This document shows, piece after piece, positions 54,960 to 62,713 of a stretch of 64,000 nucleotides of DNA (its first letter is position 1; each line of letters opens with the position of its first letter). The position numbers were made by a program, and so were the translations under genes. Origin of the DNA: Agitococcus lubricus (GTDB lineage Bacteria > Pseudomonadota > Gammaproteobacteria > Pseudomonadales > Moraxellaceae); NCBI RefSeq assembly GCF_003051055.1, contig NZ_QAON01000015.1, positions 35,163-99,162 of the forward strand, in the 5' to 3' direction. The notes under the pieces are model-generated. The model was given only the letters and a program-made list of their open reading frames with translations, was not told the DNA's origin and made no database searches.

Positions 54960-55226
54960 GGTTCTGTTGACGTTTTGATTGTGGTTGCGAAAGAGGGTAT
55001 TTTTTAGAGGATACACGGCGTGAAGCGCGTAGTTTGGTTATTCTAAATAAGCGATGAACAACAACGTAGCCTCAAAAAATAGCTTTTTCCCTGTGGATTG
55101 CGTTAAAAATTGGCTCATTCTACGTGACAAAACAGGCCAATAGAACGACTATTAACTGCGTTTTGTGCCTTGCCTGAGTCAATTTTTATCAGCAACGTGG
55201 CTCACACGTAAAATATCAACAGCCCC
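54960..55226 (-). mobile_element. MITE-like element, copy B (267 bp, TA target duplication)
   Basis: The complement of this region aligns with the element at 1249-1515 over its entire 267 bp without net length change and with scattered substitutions. Terminal repeats are GGTTCTGTTGACGTTTTG (54960-54977) and the complement of the sequence ending in AACAGCCCC (to 55226). TA flanks both ends (54958-54959 and 55227-55228). It lies 42 bp upstream of folE and so may affect its expression. No coding capacity. Confidence 0.85.
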
Positions 55227-55268
55227 TATACATTTTTTTATTACCTTTATCTGACCGAGAGTGTAACC

Positions 55269-55811
55269 ATGGAACAAGCATACGCTAACATCATCACGGC
55301 TGTCGGCGAAGACCTTAATCGTGCGGGTTTACTTGATACGCCTAAGCGTGCGGCTAAAGCCTTTCAATACTTATGTAAAGGGTATACAGAAGACCTCAAT
55401 ACCATTGTCAATAATGCGATTTTCCCTTCTGATAACGACCAAATGGTGATTGTTAAAGATATTGAGCTGTATTCGTTATGCGAACATCATCTACTGCCAT
55501 TTATTGGCAAATGCCATGTTGCGTATTTACCTGATGGTAACGTCCTTGGTTTATCAAAAGTGGCACGTATTGTGGATATGTTTGCCCGTCGTTTGCAAAT
55601 TCAAGAAAACTTAACTAAACAGATTGCCGATGCGATTCAACAAGTGACTGGTGCTAAAGGTGTCGGTGTGATTATTGAAGCCAAACACATGTGTATGATG
55701 ATGCGAGGCGTAGAAAAACAAAACTCGGTGATGAGCAGCTCGGTGATGTTGGGTCGTTTTCGTGATAACGCACAAACGCGTAATGAATTTTTGAGTTTAA
55801 TCAAAGCCTAA
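55269..55811 (+). CDS. folE: GTP cyclohydrolase I
   Basis: A 180-residue enzyme for the first step of tetrahydrofolate synthesis. Zinc ligands are in [19 protein letters not shown] (Cys and His) and in [16 protein letters not shown] (second Cys); the substrate loop [14 protein letters not shown] is also present. Length and motifs fit type IA. The MITE copy B ends 42 bp upstream, so the promoter must lie in or just after that element. Confidence 0.95.
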   Translation: MEQAYANIITAVGEDLNRAGLLDTPKRAAKAFQYLCKGYTEDLNTIVNNAIFPSDNDQMVIVKDIELYSLCEHHLLPFIGKCHVAYLPDGNVLGLSKVARIVDMFARRLQIQENLTKQIADAIQQVTGAKGVGVIIEAKHMCMMMRGVEKQNSVMSSSVMLGRFRDNAQTRNEFLSLIKA

Positions 55812-55822
55812 TACAAGTTAAT

Positions 55823-55908
55823 CAGCACCTGAGCTCATGGCCGCTAGTGGGAACTCTAGCCTACCCAATAACTTGAATAACAAGTCAAACCAGACTTTCT
55901 CAGGTGCT
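55823..55908. repeat. long inverted repeat between convergent folE and hydrolase genes
   Basis: AGCACCTGAG (55823-55832) pairs perfectly with CTCAGGTGCT (55899-55908). Within the loop is a smaller hairpin, ACTTG-AATAA-CAAGT (55871-55885). Position between two convergent genes suggests an mRNA 3' end structure; no T-run is seen. Confidence 0.5.
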
Positions 55909-55933
55909 GTCTATAGACTAAACCATCATAGAC

Positions 55934-56728
55934 TTAGCTTGCAAGTTCAATAAAGGTCTTGCGGACTAAAGCGGCGGTCGCCAGTGGATGCTCTAACGGA
56001 AACATATGGCCACCATCGGTATAGATTAACTTGACAGGTTGTTGTTTAGCCAAACGCTCAGGACAACCTGTTTTTGCAAAATGACTTTCTTTGCCTACCA
56101 CAATCGCCGCAGGGACTTTAAGACGGTGTCGATAACGCCACGGATTACTGGGTGTATGACGAAAAATGGCGACTTCTGTCGCGGCAGGAATCGTCAAACG
56201 TACACCTTCGGGGCAATCGGTTAAACCGTATTGAATATAATCCGCAAAACATTCTGCATCAAAAGTCTTAAATAACGCTTTATGTCTTAGGCTAGCGGCT
56301 GCCTCCGTACGGCTAGGCCAAACCTCACGCCGATTTTTACTTTTAGCCGCAGGGGTCATATTTTCATCCAGTCCTAATAATTTTGCAGCATGGAGCAAAT
56401 AGGCACCCAAACCATTAATTAACGGCGGGTCAAGCATCACTAACCCCTTGAACAAATCAGGGTATTTATGTGCCGCCATATAACTGGTCATTGCACCTAA
56501 TGAATGTCCCAAGACATACACTTGTCGTCCATCACTTTGTCGCAAAATAGAATCCGTCACCTGCTCGATTAAATGACTCCAGTGGGCATCAATGGGATAA
56601 CGTGGGTCAGTACCGAGTAATGGCAAGGTCACCACTTGATAATCTCGCGCTAACTCATTTAATAATTTGCGATAACACGCCGAAGGAATACCATTAGCAT
56701 GCGCAAAATGTAGAATCGGTTTAGGCAT
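55934..56728 (-). CDS. alpha/beta hydrolase
   Basis: A 264-residue hydrolase. The nucleophile elbow is VYVLGHSLGAMTSYMAAHKY (GHSLG, about residue 76), the oxyanion segment is HFAHANGIPSACYRKLL, and the catalytic His is in YTDGGHMFPLEHPL near the C terminus. The substrate is unknown; esters of lipids or small carboxylates are typical. It is convergent with folE and divergent from the small lipoprotein gene. Confidence 0.83.
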   Translation of the reverse strand: MPKPILHFAHANGIPSACYRKLLNELARDYQVVTLPLLGTDPRYPIDAHWSHLIEQVTDSILRQSDGRQVYVLGHSLGAMTSYMAAHKYPDLFKGLVMLDPPLINGLGAYLLHAAKLLGLDENMTPAAKSKNRREVWPSRTEAAASLRHKALFKTFDAECFADYIQYGLTDCPEGVRLTIPAATEVAIFRHTPSNPWRYRHRLKVPAAIVVGKESHFAKTGCPERLAKQQPVKLIYTDGGHMFPLEHPLATAALVRKTFIELAS

Positions 56729-56949
56729 TCGTTCATCTCTTTACTAAAAATAGCCACTATGATTTCTCGTTAGATAACATGAGGCGTATACAGATGCCAG
56801 TTTTTTACGCAAAGAATGCGTTTTAGATACTGCTTTTACCACAATCACTGTCATACGCGCAGACGACAGTACAAAATGACGCATGTTTTTTTGCTCCATT
56901 CGCGTTACATTGGCCGACTAAGTCGTATTTTTATAGGTTCAACTTCATC

Positions 56950-57285
56950 ATGAAAAAACTCGTCTTATGTCTAGTCAGTCTTGGTTTAATCAGTGCATGC
57001 TCACAAGAGCAGCAAAATAAAATCAGTCGTAGTTTACAAAACTGGACAGGCACCAACGGCGTATTAGAAATTTATGCAGGCGATAAGTTAGTTCGACGTT
57101 TTATTCAAGTAGATAAGTTGAGTACCGCAACAGGTACCGAAGATGGCGTCATTCGTCCCTACCGTTATGGGTATGGCGTTTTAGATGAAAATTTAAATAT
57201 GGTCGTTGAAAGTACCGAAAAGAAGGTCTATTTTGAAATCAGTGACTACAGTACGGCGTATGTTTTTTTTGAAGCACCACGATAA
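56950..57285 (+). CDS. small putative lipoprotein
   Basis: A 111-residue protein with a lipoprotein signal (KLVLCLVSLGLISACSQ; lipidated Cys about residue 17). The mature part has beta-rich segments (GVLEIYAGDKLVRRFIQVD and KKVYFEISDYSTAYVFF). I do not recognise the family. The upstream 221 bp to the divergent hydrolase should hold both promoters but shows no clear elements. Confidence 0.7.
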   Translation: MKKLVLCLVSLGLISACSQEQQNKISRSLQNWTGTNGVLEIYAGDKLVRRFIQVDKLSTATGTEDGVIRPYRYGYGVLDENLNMVVESTEKKVYFEISDYSTAYVFFEAPR

Positions 57286-57297
57286 CTTCTCGCATTA

Positions 57298-57340
57298 CAC
57301 AAAGCCAATACGCGCCAATCTGGTTTAATTTGGCTTTGTG
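57298..57340. terminator. hairpin after the small lipoprotein gene
   Basis: CACAAAGCCAA (57298-57308) and TTGGCTTTGTG (57330-57340) form a perfect 11-bp stem with a 21-nt loop, starting 12 nt beyond the stop codon. No strong T-run follows, so termination may be partial. Confidence 0.5.
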
Positions 57341-57374
57341 AAAATTAGCCCTATCCTTTTATCAAAAAGCCCTA

Positions 57375-57855
57375 TATAATCCGCGCCGCGTACAATACGC
57401 ATGAAAGCCTCGCCTCCGATCTATTGTAAAGTCTTGCAGGTTTATCCTGTTCTGACGGGCTGCCTTCAGTGTTTAACGACTTCAGGATATTGACCCATCT
57501 TTTGATGGCCGTCTGCTGCTTATTTTGAGCAATATCATCCCAAAGTACACTGTCATTTAAGCCCCTGTACACCTCTCCGTATGACGACACTTGTCATATC
57601 GGTCTTAGTGATTGGCGTCGAAGCCTGAGTGGCTAACACCACATTAGGACAACACCATCTATTTTAGAACCTCTGCGCTTAGGCTTGTTTGCCGAGCAGA
57701 TAAGTCATTGCAATGCAAAAATGCATTCGTCATATGAGGGTTCTAACTTGTCAGTCTGCTTTTTCTTGACCGAATCAGCGATTGCGTGTGTTTATGCACC
57801 TAGCCGTTAGCCTTTTGCCCGCCTCATCGGGTCTTCTCACTATAGAAGTTTTAAC
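57375..57855 (+). promoter_or_regulatory. promoter and long 5' leader of the DEAD-box helicase gene
   Basis: A consensus -10 hexamer TATAAT lies at 57375-57380, and no gene is visible from there to the helicase start, giving a probable leader of about 465 nt. Several short stems occur (for example AATGCA-AAAA-TGCATT near 57715). Long leaders controlling cold-shock RNA helicases are known in enterobacteria, so RNA-structure or stability control is plausible. No -35 consensus is obvious. Confidence 0.5.
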
Positions 57856-59739
57856 ATGACCACTGCTCATGATGCATTGCCTTTGTCTACGTCTACTACT
57901 GCTGCCTCTGAAATTATTCTTGAAAATGAATTTGCTGCATTAGGTTTACATCCAGCCTTGATTAAAGCCTTGGATGAATTAAATTTCAAAAAGCCTACCC
58001 CCGTGCAAGCTCAAGCCATTCCTGCGTTTTTAGCTGGCCGTGACCTATTAGTGTCCAGCCAAACAGGGTCTGGCAAAACCGCCGCCTTTATGTTGCCTGC
58101 GTTACAACTCATTTCGCAAAAACCCTTACCCGAAAAAATTAATACAGCACCACGGACTAAAGGTCGTCGCCCACGTCCTGCCCCTGCACGCCCACACTTA
58201 ATTGTGTTGACTCCCACGCGGGAACTCGCACAACAAGTGACATCTGCAACTACCCAATTTGATAAATATTTACGTCGTACCATTTGTGCCAGTATTGTCG
58301 GGGGGATGCCCTATCCTCGCCAGTTAGAAATGTTAGCCAAAATGCCTGACATTTTAGTGGCAACACCAGGTCGTTTATTAGACCACATGAACTCAGGTCG
58401 TATTGATTTGAGTGAATTATCTATGTTGGTCTTTGATGAAGCCGACCGCATGTTAGACATGGGCTTTGCTGATGATATTGATGCGATTGTGGGGCAAACC
58501 CCCGAAACGCGTCAAACCCTCATGTTTTCGGCAACCTTAGATGGCCGTACGGGTGAATTAGCCGCAGAAATGTTAAATGACCCCGTACGTGTTGCGATTG
58601 CTCAAGAGCAAATGGACTACAAACGTATTGAACAACGTGTGCATTATGTCGATGACAGCAATCATAAAGATAAATTATTAGACCACTTATTAAGCAATGA
58701 AGATGATTTACAACAAATGATTATCTTCACAGCGACCAAAGCCGAAGCCGATTTATTGGCCGATGATTTAAGTGACAAAGGTTATGCCGCCAGTGCATTG
58801 CACGGTGATATGAAACAATCTATGCGTAATCGTACCTTACAGGGTTTACGTCGTGGTGAAATCAAAGTGTTAGTAGCAACTGATGTGGCTGCACGCGGCA
58901 TTGACGTACCGTCTATTTCGCACGTGGTCAATTATGGCTTACCCAAACACGGCGAAGATTATATCCATCGTATTGGCCGTACAGGCCGTGCAGGCCGCAG
59001 TGGTGTTGCTATCAATTTAATTCAACATGGTGACCGCTTTAAGTGGCAACGTATTGAGCGTTTACTGCCTATACGCGTTGAAGTCGTAGAAATTGAAGGC
59101 TTAGAACCGCAACGTGCCCCCAAACCACGCATGGGTGCTGGTCGTGATGGCGCTGGTCGTAACAAAGAGCGTTGGAGTAATGACCGTCGTGAACGCCGCA
59201 CTAACAGCGGTGGTGGTGGTCGTCGTGATGGTCGTATTGAAGACCGTGCGTTCCGTCAAGATGACCGTCCAGCACCGCAACGTGAACGTTTCGAAGAGCG
59301 TCCCGTACGTCGTCAATTTGACGATGCTCCACGCTTTGAAGCCCGCTCTACAGCTCGTACCGAACGTTTTGACCGTCCTGCAGAGTCAAATTACTTTCAA
59401 GGCAACAGCTTAGAGCGTGAGCCTTATCGCAACGAAGCCCCTCGTCGTGAGGCAGGCCGTGGCCCGCGTCGTTTTGAAGATAACCAAGCGCCTGCTTTCA
59501 ACAGTGAGACTGAACGTACACGTCGTCCAGCACGCTTCCAAGGACGTGATGAGGCAAACGGGAATCAGTTTAACCGTGAACAGCCCCGACGTTTTAGCGA
59601 AAACTCTCGTGATTTTGGTGCACGTCCAGCCCGTGATGAACGTCGTCCCTTACACGACAAACCACGTCGTACGGCCAGTAGCGAGGTTGTTAGCGAACAA
59701 CGACCACGCCGCGCTAGCCAAGAGTGGGTACGTCGTTAA
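57856..59739 (+). CDS. DEAD-box ATP-dependent RNA helicase
   Basis: A 627-residue RhlE-like helicase. The Q motif is FKKPTPVQAQAIP, motif I SSQTGSGKTAAF, the DEAD box LVFDEADRMLDMGF, motif III MFSATL, and motif VI HRIGRTGRAGR. The helicase core ends near residue 415. The remaining ~210 residues are a disordered Arg-, Asp- and Gly-rich tail with repeated RR and DDRP-type blocks that would bind RNA non-specifically. Such enzymes help ribosome assembly or mRNA decay, often in the cold. Only a weak AGAAG ribosome-binding site precedes the ATG. Confidence 0.94.
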   Translation: MTTAHDALPLSTSTTAASEIILENEFAALGLHPALIKALDELNFKKPTPVQAQAIPAFLAGRDLLVSSQTGSGKTAAFMLPALQLISQKPLPEKINTAPRTKGRRPRPAPARPHLIVLTPTRELAQQVTSATTQFDKYLRRTICASIVGGMPYPRQLEMLAKMPDILVATPGRLLDHMNSGRIDLSELSMLVFDEADRMLDMGFADDIDAIVGQTPETRQTLMFSATLDGRTGELAAEMLNDPVRVAIAQEQMDYKRIEQRVHYVDDSNHKDKLLDHLLSNEDDLQQMIIFTATKAEADLLADDLSDKGYAASALHGDMKQSMRNRTLQGLRRGEIKVLVATDVAARGIDVPSISHVVNYGLPKHGEDYIHRIGRTGRAGRSGVAINLIQHGDRFKWQRIERLLPIRVEVVEIEGLEPQRAPKPRMGAGRDGAGRNKERWSNDRRERRTNSGGGGRRDGRIEDRAFRQDDRPAPQRERFEERPVRRQFDDAPRFEARSTARTERFDRPAESNYFQGNSLEREPYRNEAPRREAGRGPRRFEDNQAPAFNSETERTRRPARFQGRDEANGNQFNREQPRRFSENSRDFGARPARDERRPLHDKPRRTASSEVVSEQRPRRASQEWVRR

Positions 59740-59747
59740 TGACATGC

Positions 59748-59776
59748 AAAAGGCGAACTGAAGTTCGCCTTTTTTA
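59748..59776 (+). terminator. intrinsic terminator of the helicase gene
   Basis: AAAAGGCGAACT (59748-59759) pairs with AGTTCGCCTTTT (59762-59773) around a two-base gap, so the loop opens to about 4 nt, and a T-run continues to 59776. It begins 8 nt after the stop. Confidence 0.92.
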
Positions 59777-59941
59777 TTCGCTCATTCATAGCGCATATTT
59801 CATGTATGAATTCATGCCTTTGCGCACAGTCTCTGTTATAGTGGCTATATGCGCTTAAAATTCTGAATTCACAAAGACCGTTTAAGTACATCTCTTTTCC
59901 CGTTAGGGTTTTGATTATCACGATTCAACTACCATACCTTT

Positions 59942-60457
59942 ATGCAACTTAGTGTTATTAACTCCCCAGTTTATTTATTGATTGCTGTTCTTGTGGCCAT
60001 GATAATCGGTCTTATTTGGTACTTAGCCAAACAGCATAAAGTTAAGCCAGTCATAAACGCATCATCACCTACACTCAAAACAACAGAGATTGTTTTTAGC
60101 GAACTGCAGGTGAGAACAGGATTTAGTAGTGAAGTGGTGTTGCATGTAGCGGCGAGTTTGGCGCAAGGTAGTAGCCACCCACTGTCTCAAGCGATTGTTC
60201 ACGAAGCACAAAAACGGCAGTTACCGATTAAACCCGTCAGTGAGTTTCAAACCTATCAAGGATATGGTTTGACGGGTTTAGTTGATGGCCGCATTATTGC
60301 ATTAGGCAACTTGCCGTTGATGCAGGAATTGGGTATTAACATCCCCGCTGCCTACAATCAACTGCATCAAACACAAGCAATGGATGTGCGCCTGATTTAT
60401 ATCAGTGTCAACAGCTATCTAGCAGGTGTGATTTTTCTTACCAGCTTGCCACAATAG
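59942..60457 (+). CDS. membrane-anchored orphan nucleotide-binding domain of a P1B-type ATPase
   Basis: A 171-residue protein: one N-terminal membrane helix (VYLLIAVLVAMIIGLIWYLA), a ~25-residue linker, and a domain that closely resembles the ATP-binding (N) domain of copper/heavy-metal P1B-ATPases. The signature His-Pro is in AASLAQGSSHPLSQAIVHEA (about residue 80), and the glycine motifs are YQGYGLTGLVDGR and IIALGNLPLMQELGI. The domain ends at LAGVIFLTSLPQ, where full ATPases continue into DPIK. The phosphorylation motif DKTGT, transport helices and P domain are all absent, so it cannot pump ions by itself. It may bind nucleotide or partner with a complete ATPase, or be a repurposed fragment. 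Its end overlaps the AraC gene by 20 nt. Confidence 0.8.
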   Translation: MQLSVINSPVYLLIAVLVAMIIGLIWYLAKQHKVKPVINASSPTLKTTEIVFSELQVRTGFSSEVVLHVAASLAQGSSHPLSQAIVHEAQKRQLPIKPVSEFQTYQGYGLTGLVDGRIIALGNLPLMQELGINIPAAYNQLHQTQAMDVRLIYISVNSYLAGVIFLTSLPQ

Positions 60458-61442
60458 CGGCATTTTTTTCACGCCATACCTTAGGGGTTACTCCTGTCCA
60501 GCGCTTAAAAGCATGGTTAAAGGCACTCTGCTCGGCATAGCCCAACAATAAGGCGATTTCACTCAACGAAGTGCCTGCTTTACTCAAATAACGCTTGGCT
60601 AACTGTAAGCGTGCGTCATCCAATAACACTTGAAACTTCAAACCACGCTCATCTAAGCGACGTTGTAAAGTACGCGGTGAACAGTGCATACGCATAGCCA
60701 CGACATCTAAATTGGGTGTTGCAGCATGAATGGCAGCATGAATCGCATGACGCAAGGCATCCACAAATTCGTCATTGGCAGGTAATTGCTGTAATAGATT
60801 TTCGGCTTGTCTGTCCAGAATGTCGCGTAATACAGGGTCAGGTTTGGCAACAGGCTTGGCTAACCATAAAGCGGGAAACGCCATTGTCGTATAGTTTGAT
60901 TCAAAGCGCACAGGACAACGAAAGAAATCCTCATAAGGCTTAACCGAGCTAGGTGTGGGATTGATAAAGCTCATCCATACAGGCGAAAACTCAGGTGAAA
61001 TCAAATAACGCACATAACTTACCAAAACGGATTGCGCCGTTTGGTCAGCAAACTCGCCTGTCACGCCCAACTCAGCGCCCCATTGTAACAGTACCAAGTC
61101 GCCCTCAAAGCTCACTTTGAGGTCATTGACTGCATGCACAAGGTCTTCAAAACGCTGCAAGCGCAATAAGGCTTCACCTAAGGTATTGCACGAATAAGAG
61201 ACATAACCCAAGACCCCCAAATGACGCGGCGTAATGCGGCTACCGACGTCTAAACCAAAAAATGGGTCATGGGTGACTTGATAGGTACGCTCTAACATCG
61301 CGCGCCAATCTTCAAAAGGAATACGGATACGCTCATCAAGCTCAGGACAAGGACGCTGTAACACATGTTCAGCATGATGACCTCGGTCATTTAACCACTC
61401 AAATAACAAGCGCACATAAGTTCCCGAAATATGGCCTTGCAT
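60438..61442 (-). CDS. AraC-family transcriptional regulator
   Basis: A 334-residue regulator with an N-terminal ligand-type domain of the PF12625 kind (GVLGYVSYSCNTLGEALLRL, about residues 92-111) and a C-terminal AraC DNA-binding domain (VVAMRMHCSPRTLQRRLDER, then ISLSEIALLLGYAEQSAFNH-type helix and FKRWTGVTPKVWR). Members often control fatty acid, ornithine or hydroxyl-compound catabolism. No catabolic operon is next to it, so its target is not evident. Confidence 0.9.
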   Translation of the reverse strand: MQGHISGTYVRLLFEWLNDRGHHAEHVLQRPCPELDERIRIPFEDWRAMLERTYQVTHDPFFGLDVGSRITPRHLGVLGYVSYSCNTLGEALLRLQRFEDLVHAVNDLKVSFEGDLVLLQWGAELGVTGEFADQTAQSVLVSYVRYLISPEFSPVWMSFINPTPSSVKPYEDFFRCPVRFESNYTTMAFPALWLAKPVAKPDPVLRDILDRQAENLLQQLPANDEFVDALRHAIHAAIHAATPNLDVVAMRMHCSPRTLQRRLDERGLKFQVLLDDARLQLAKRYLSKAGTSLSEIALLLGYAEQSAFNHAFKRWTGVTPKVWREKNAAIVASW

Positions 61443-61520
61443 AATTCACTCTCTCTTATTATCGTCTTTTGTTATATAGGTACTTGGCAATCGCCATCTA
61501 TTTATCACATGGATATCTTT

Positions 61521-61559
61521 AGTAGTAACGCCGCTCACACGCACAATATTAACAGTCAC
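61521..61559 (-). mobile_element. degenerate terminal fragment of the MITE-like element
   Basis: The stretch GTAACGCCGCTCACACGCAC and following AATATTAACAGTCAC resembles the right end of copy B (GCAACGTGGCTCACACGTAA, then AATATCAACAGCCCC), and a TA follows at 61560-61561. The rest of the element is missing or unrecognisable, so this is a decayed remnant. Confidence 0.5.
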
Positions 61560-61576
61560 TAATGATGTATCACCTA

Positions 61577-61834
61577 TCATTCATGGTGCTTCAACGCCAC
61601 AGCAGAGATTGGCTCGTCTGCTTTTAGTAAGACAAAACGGGCTTGTTCAACCCCGTCAATCACTATATTTTCTGTAAACATGGCTAATGGGCGCACCCAA
61701 TACGAAAAGTCACCATACAGTAAATGATATACCACCATATATTCTTCGGTTTCGCTGTGTCTAGCCACGGCAAGCACGCGATAATCTTTACCTTTATAGT
61801 GACGATAAATACCGTTAACAATCGGTTGTGTCAT
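61577..61834 (-). CDS. DUF1653 protein
   Basis: An 85-residue protein almost entirely made of a DUF1653 domain: GIYRHYKGKDYRVLAVARHS, then EYMVVYHLLYGDFSYWVRPLA and MFTENIVIDG. The domain is common in bacteria, of unknown biochemical function. The ATG at 61834 overlaps the stop of the upstream gene as ATGA, indicating coupling; a longer upstream frame is not DUF1653-like. Confidence 0.85.
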   Translation of the reverse strand: MTQPIVNGIYRHYKGKDYRVLAVARHSETEEYMVVYHLLYGDFSYWVRPLAMFTENIVIDGVEQARFVLLKADEPISAVALKHHE

Positions 61835-62151
61835 GAAAAAATATCCGCTAAACCCAAAGGGCCAGAACCATCTCGCCAGTAGAGTTGTCCACCCGACTCC
61901 ACAAATTTTTCTAAAGCCGTACGCACTACGCCAAAGGCCAAGTTTAGGCATTGAAACGAATCTACACCTGGGACTTTGACAACATTAGGATACAAACCAT
62001 CTAATGCAATCTCGGATTGCCAACGTCCCTCGACAGGTTCTGGTAAGCCAATCTGTAGCTTTACTAAACGCACATCACCCGCTTTCATTTTGGCAACCAC
62101 ATGGCGCTCAGCAATGACATACTTCACCATGCTATTTTTTTCTGTCACCAT
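61831..62151 (-). CDS. hypothetical protein, possibly DUF6968-like
   Basis: A 106-residue protein. Segments GRWQSEIALDGLYPNVVKVP and GVDSFQCLNLAFGVVRTALE resemble small DUF6968-type proteins; the assignment is tentative. It ends in GGQLYWRDGSGPLGLADIF. The ATG at 62151 overlaps the DUF4124 stop (ATGGTGA), and its own stop overlaps the DUF1653 start, so it is the middle of a three-gene coupled set. A second ATG at 62130 is possible. Confidence 0.65.
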   Translation of the reverse strand: MVTEKNSMVKYVIAERHVVAKMKAGDVRLVKLQIGLPEPVEGRWQSEIALDGLYPNVVKVPGVDSFQCLNLAFGVVRTALEKFVESGGQLYWRDGSGPLGLADIFS

Positions 62152-62522
62152 TTTACCGCTCTCACACATTCACGATCGTATTGACATTTTTCTTCTGCTC
62201 TTAAGCCCTGCAAATAAAGACGTTGTTTTTCTTTATGGCACCACTCTTTACGTTCTCGCATCGACATCTCTACATCATCTTTGATTTTTTGGCGTACTTT
62301 AGTATTTTTTTCTGGTTTAATTTTAGGTAGTTTAATCACTTTCGTTTTGACAACATTTTGTGTTTCAGGCGCCATAGTGACAGGCTCTGCCGCACGCATT
62401 TGTCGACTTGCCTCATCGCCAAAATGCCATTGTCCTTGTTCATCTTGCCAACGATACAAATTGGTTTGACCGTACGCGCTATTGAATACACACAAACTAA
62501 ATAACACAAACACTATTTTCAT
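62145..62522 (-). CDS. DUF4124 exported protein
   Basis: A 125-residue protein with a signal peptide (IVFVLFSLCVFNSAYG) and a DUF4124 domain just after it (NLYRWQDEQGQWHFGDEAS). A Lys-rich middle and two C-terminal Cys-containing helices (KEWCHKEKQRLYLQGLRAEE and KCQYDRECVRAVKW) follow. DUF4124 proteins are periplasmic and of unknown function. It heads the coupled three-gene set. Confidence 0.83.
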   Translation of the reverse strand: MKIVFVLFSLCVFNSAYGQTNLYRWQDEQGQWHFGDEASRQMRAAEPVTMAPETQNVVKTKVIKLPKIKPEKNTKVRQKIKDDVEMSMRERKEWCHKEKQRLYLQGLRAEEKCQYDRECVRAVKW

Positions 62523-62713
62523 CGCTCAATCCTTTGCTAAATGCGCATCCTTTGCTCTTCAGTTATAGCATATTGCTCCCAACAACGTTACTGCGTTTGG
62601 CAATTTTTGTCGCAGTTGGCCAATGCTTGTTCATCAGAATTTAATATACAACTGTATATTAACAATGTTAGACTCTTTTCTATTCATTTACCTGCACGTT
62701 ATTGGGGGCTTTC

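Noticed and set aside
57372..57590. 72-codon minus-strand frame in the helicase leader
   Set aside because: Low-complexity, no ribosome-binding site, no recognisable motif, and antisense to the probable leader.
59101..59413. frames antisense to and overlapping the helicase tail
   Set aside because: Repetitive Thr/Val-rich translations produced by the Arg/Asp-rich repeat codons of the real gene.
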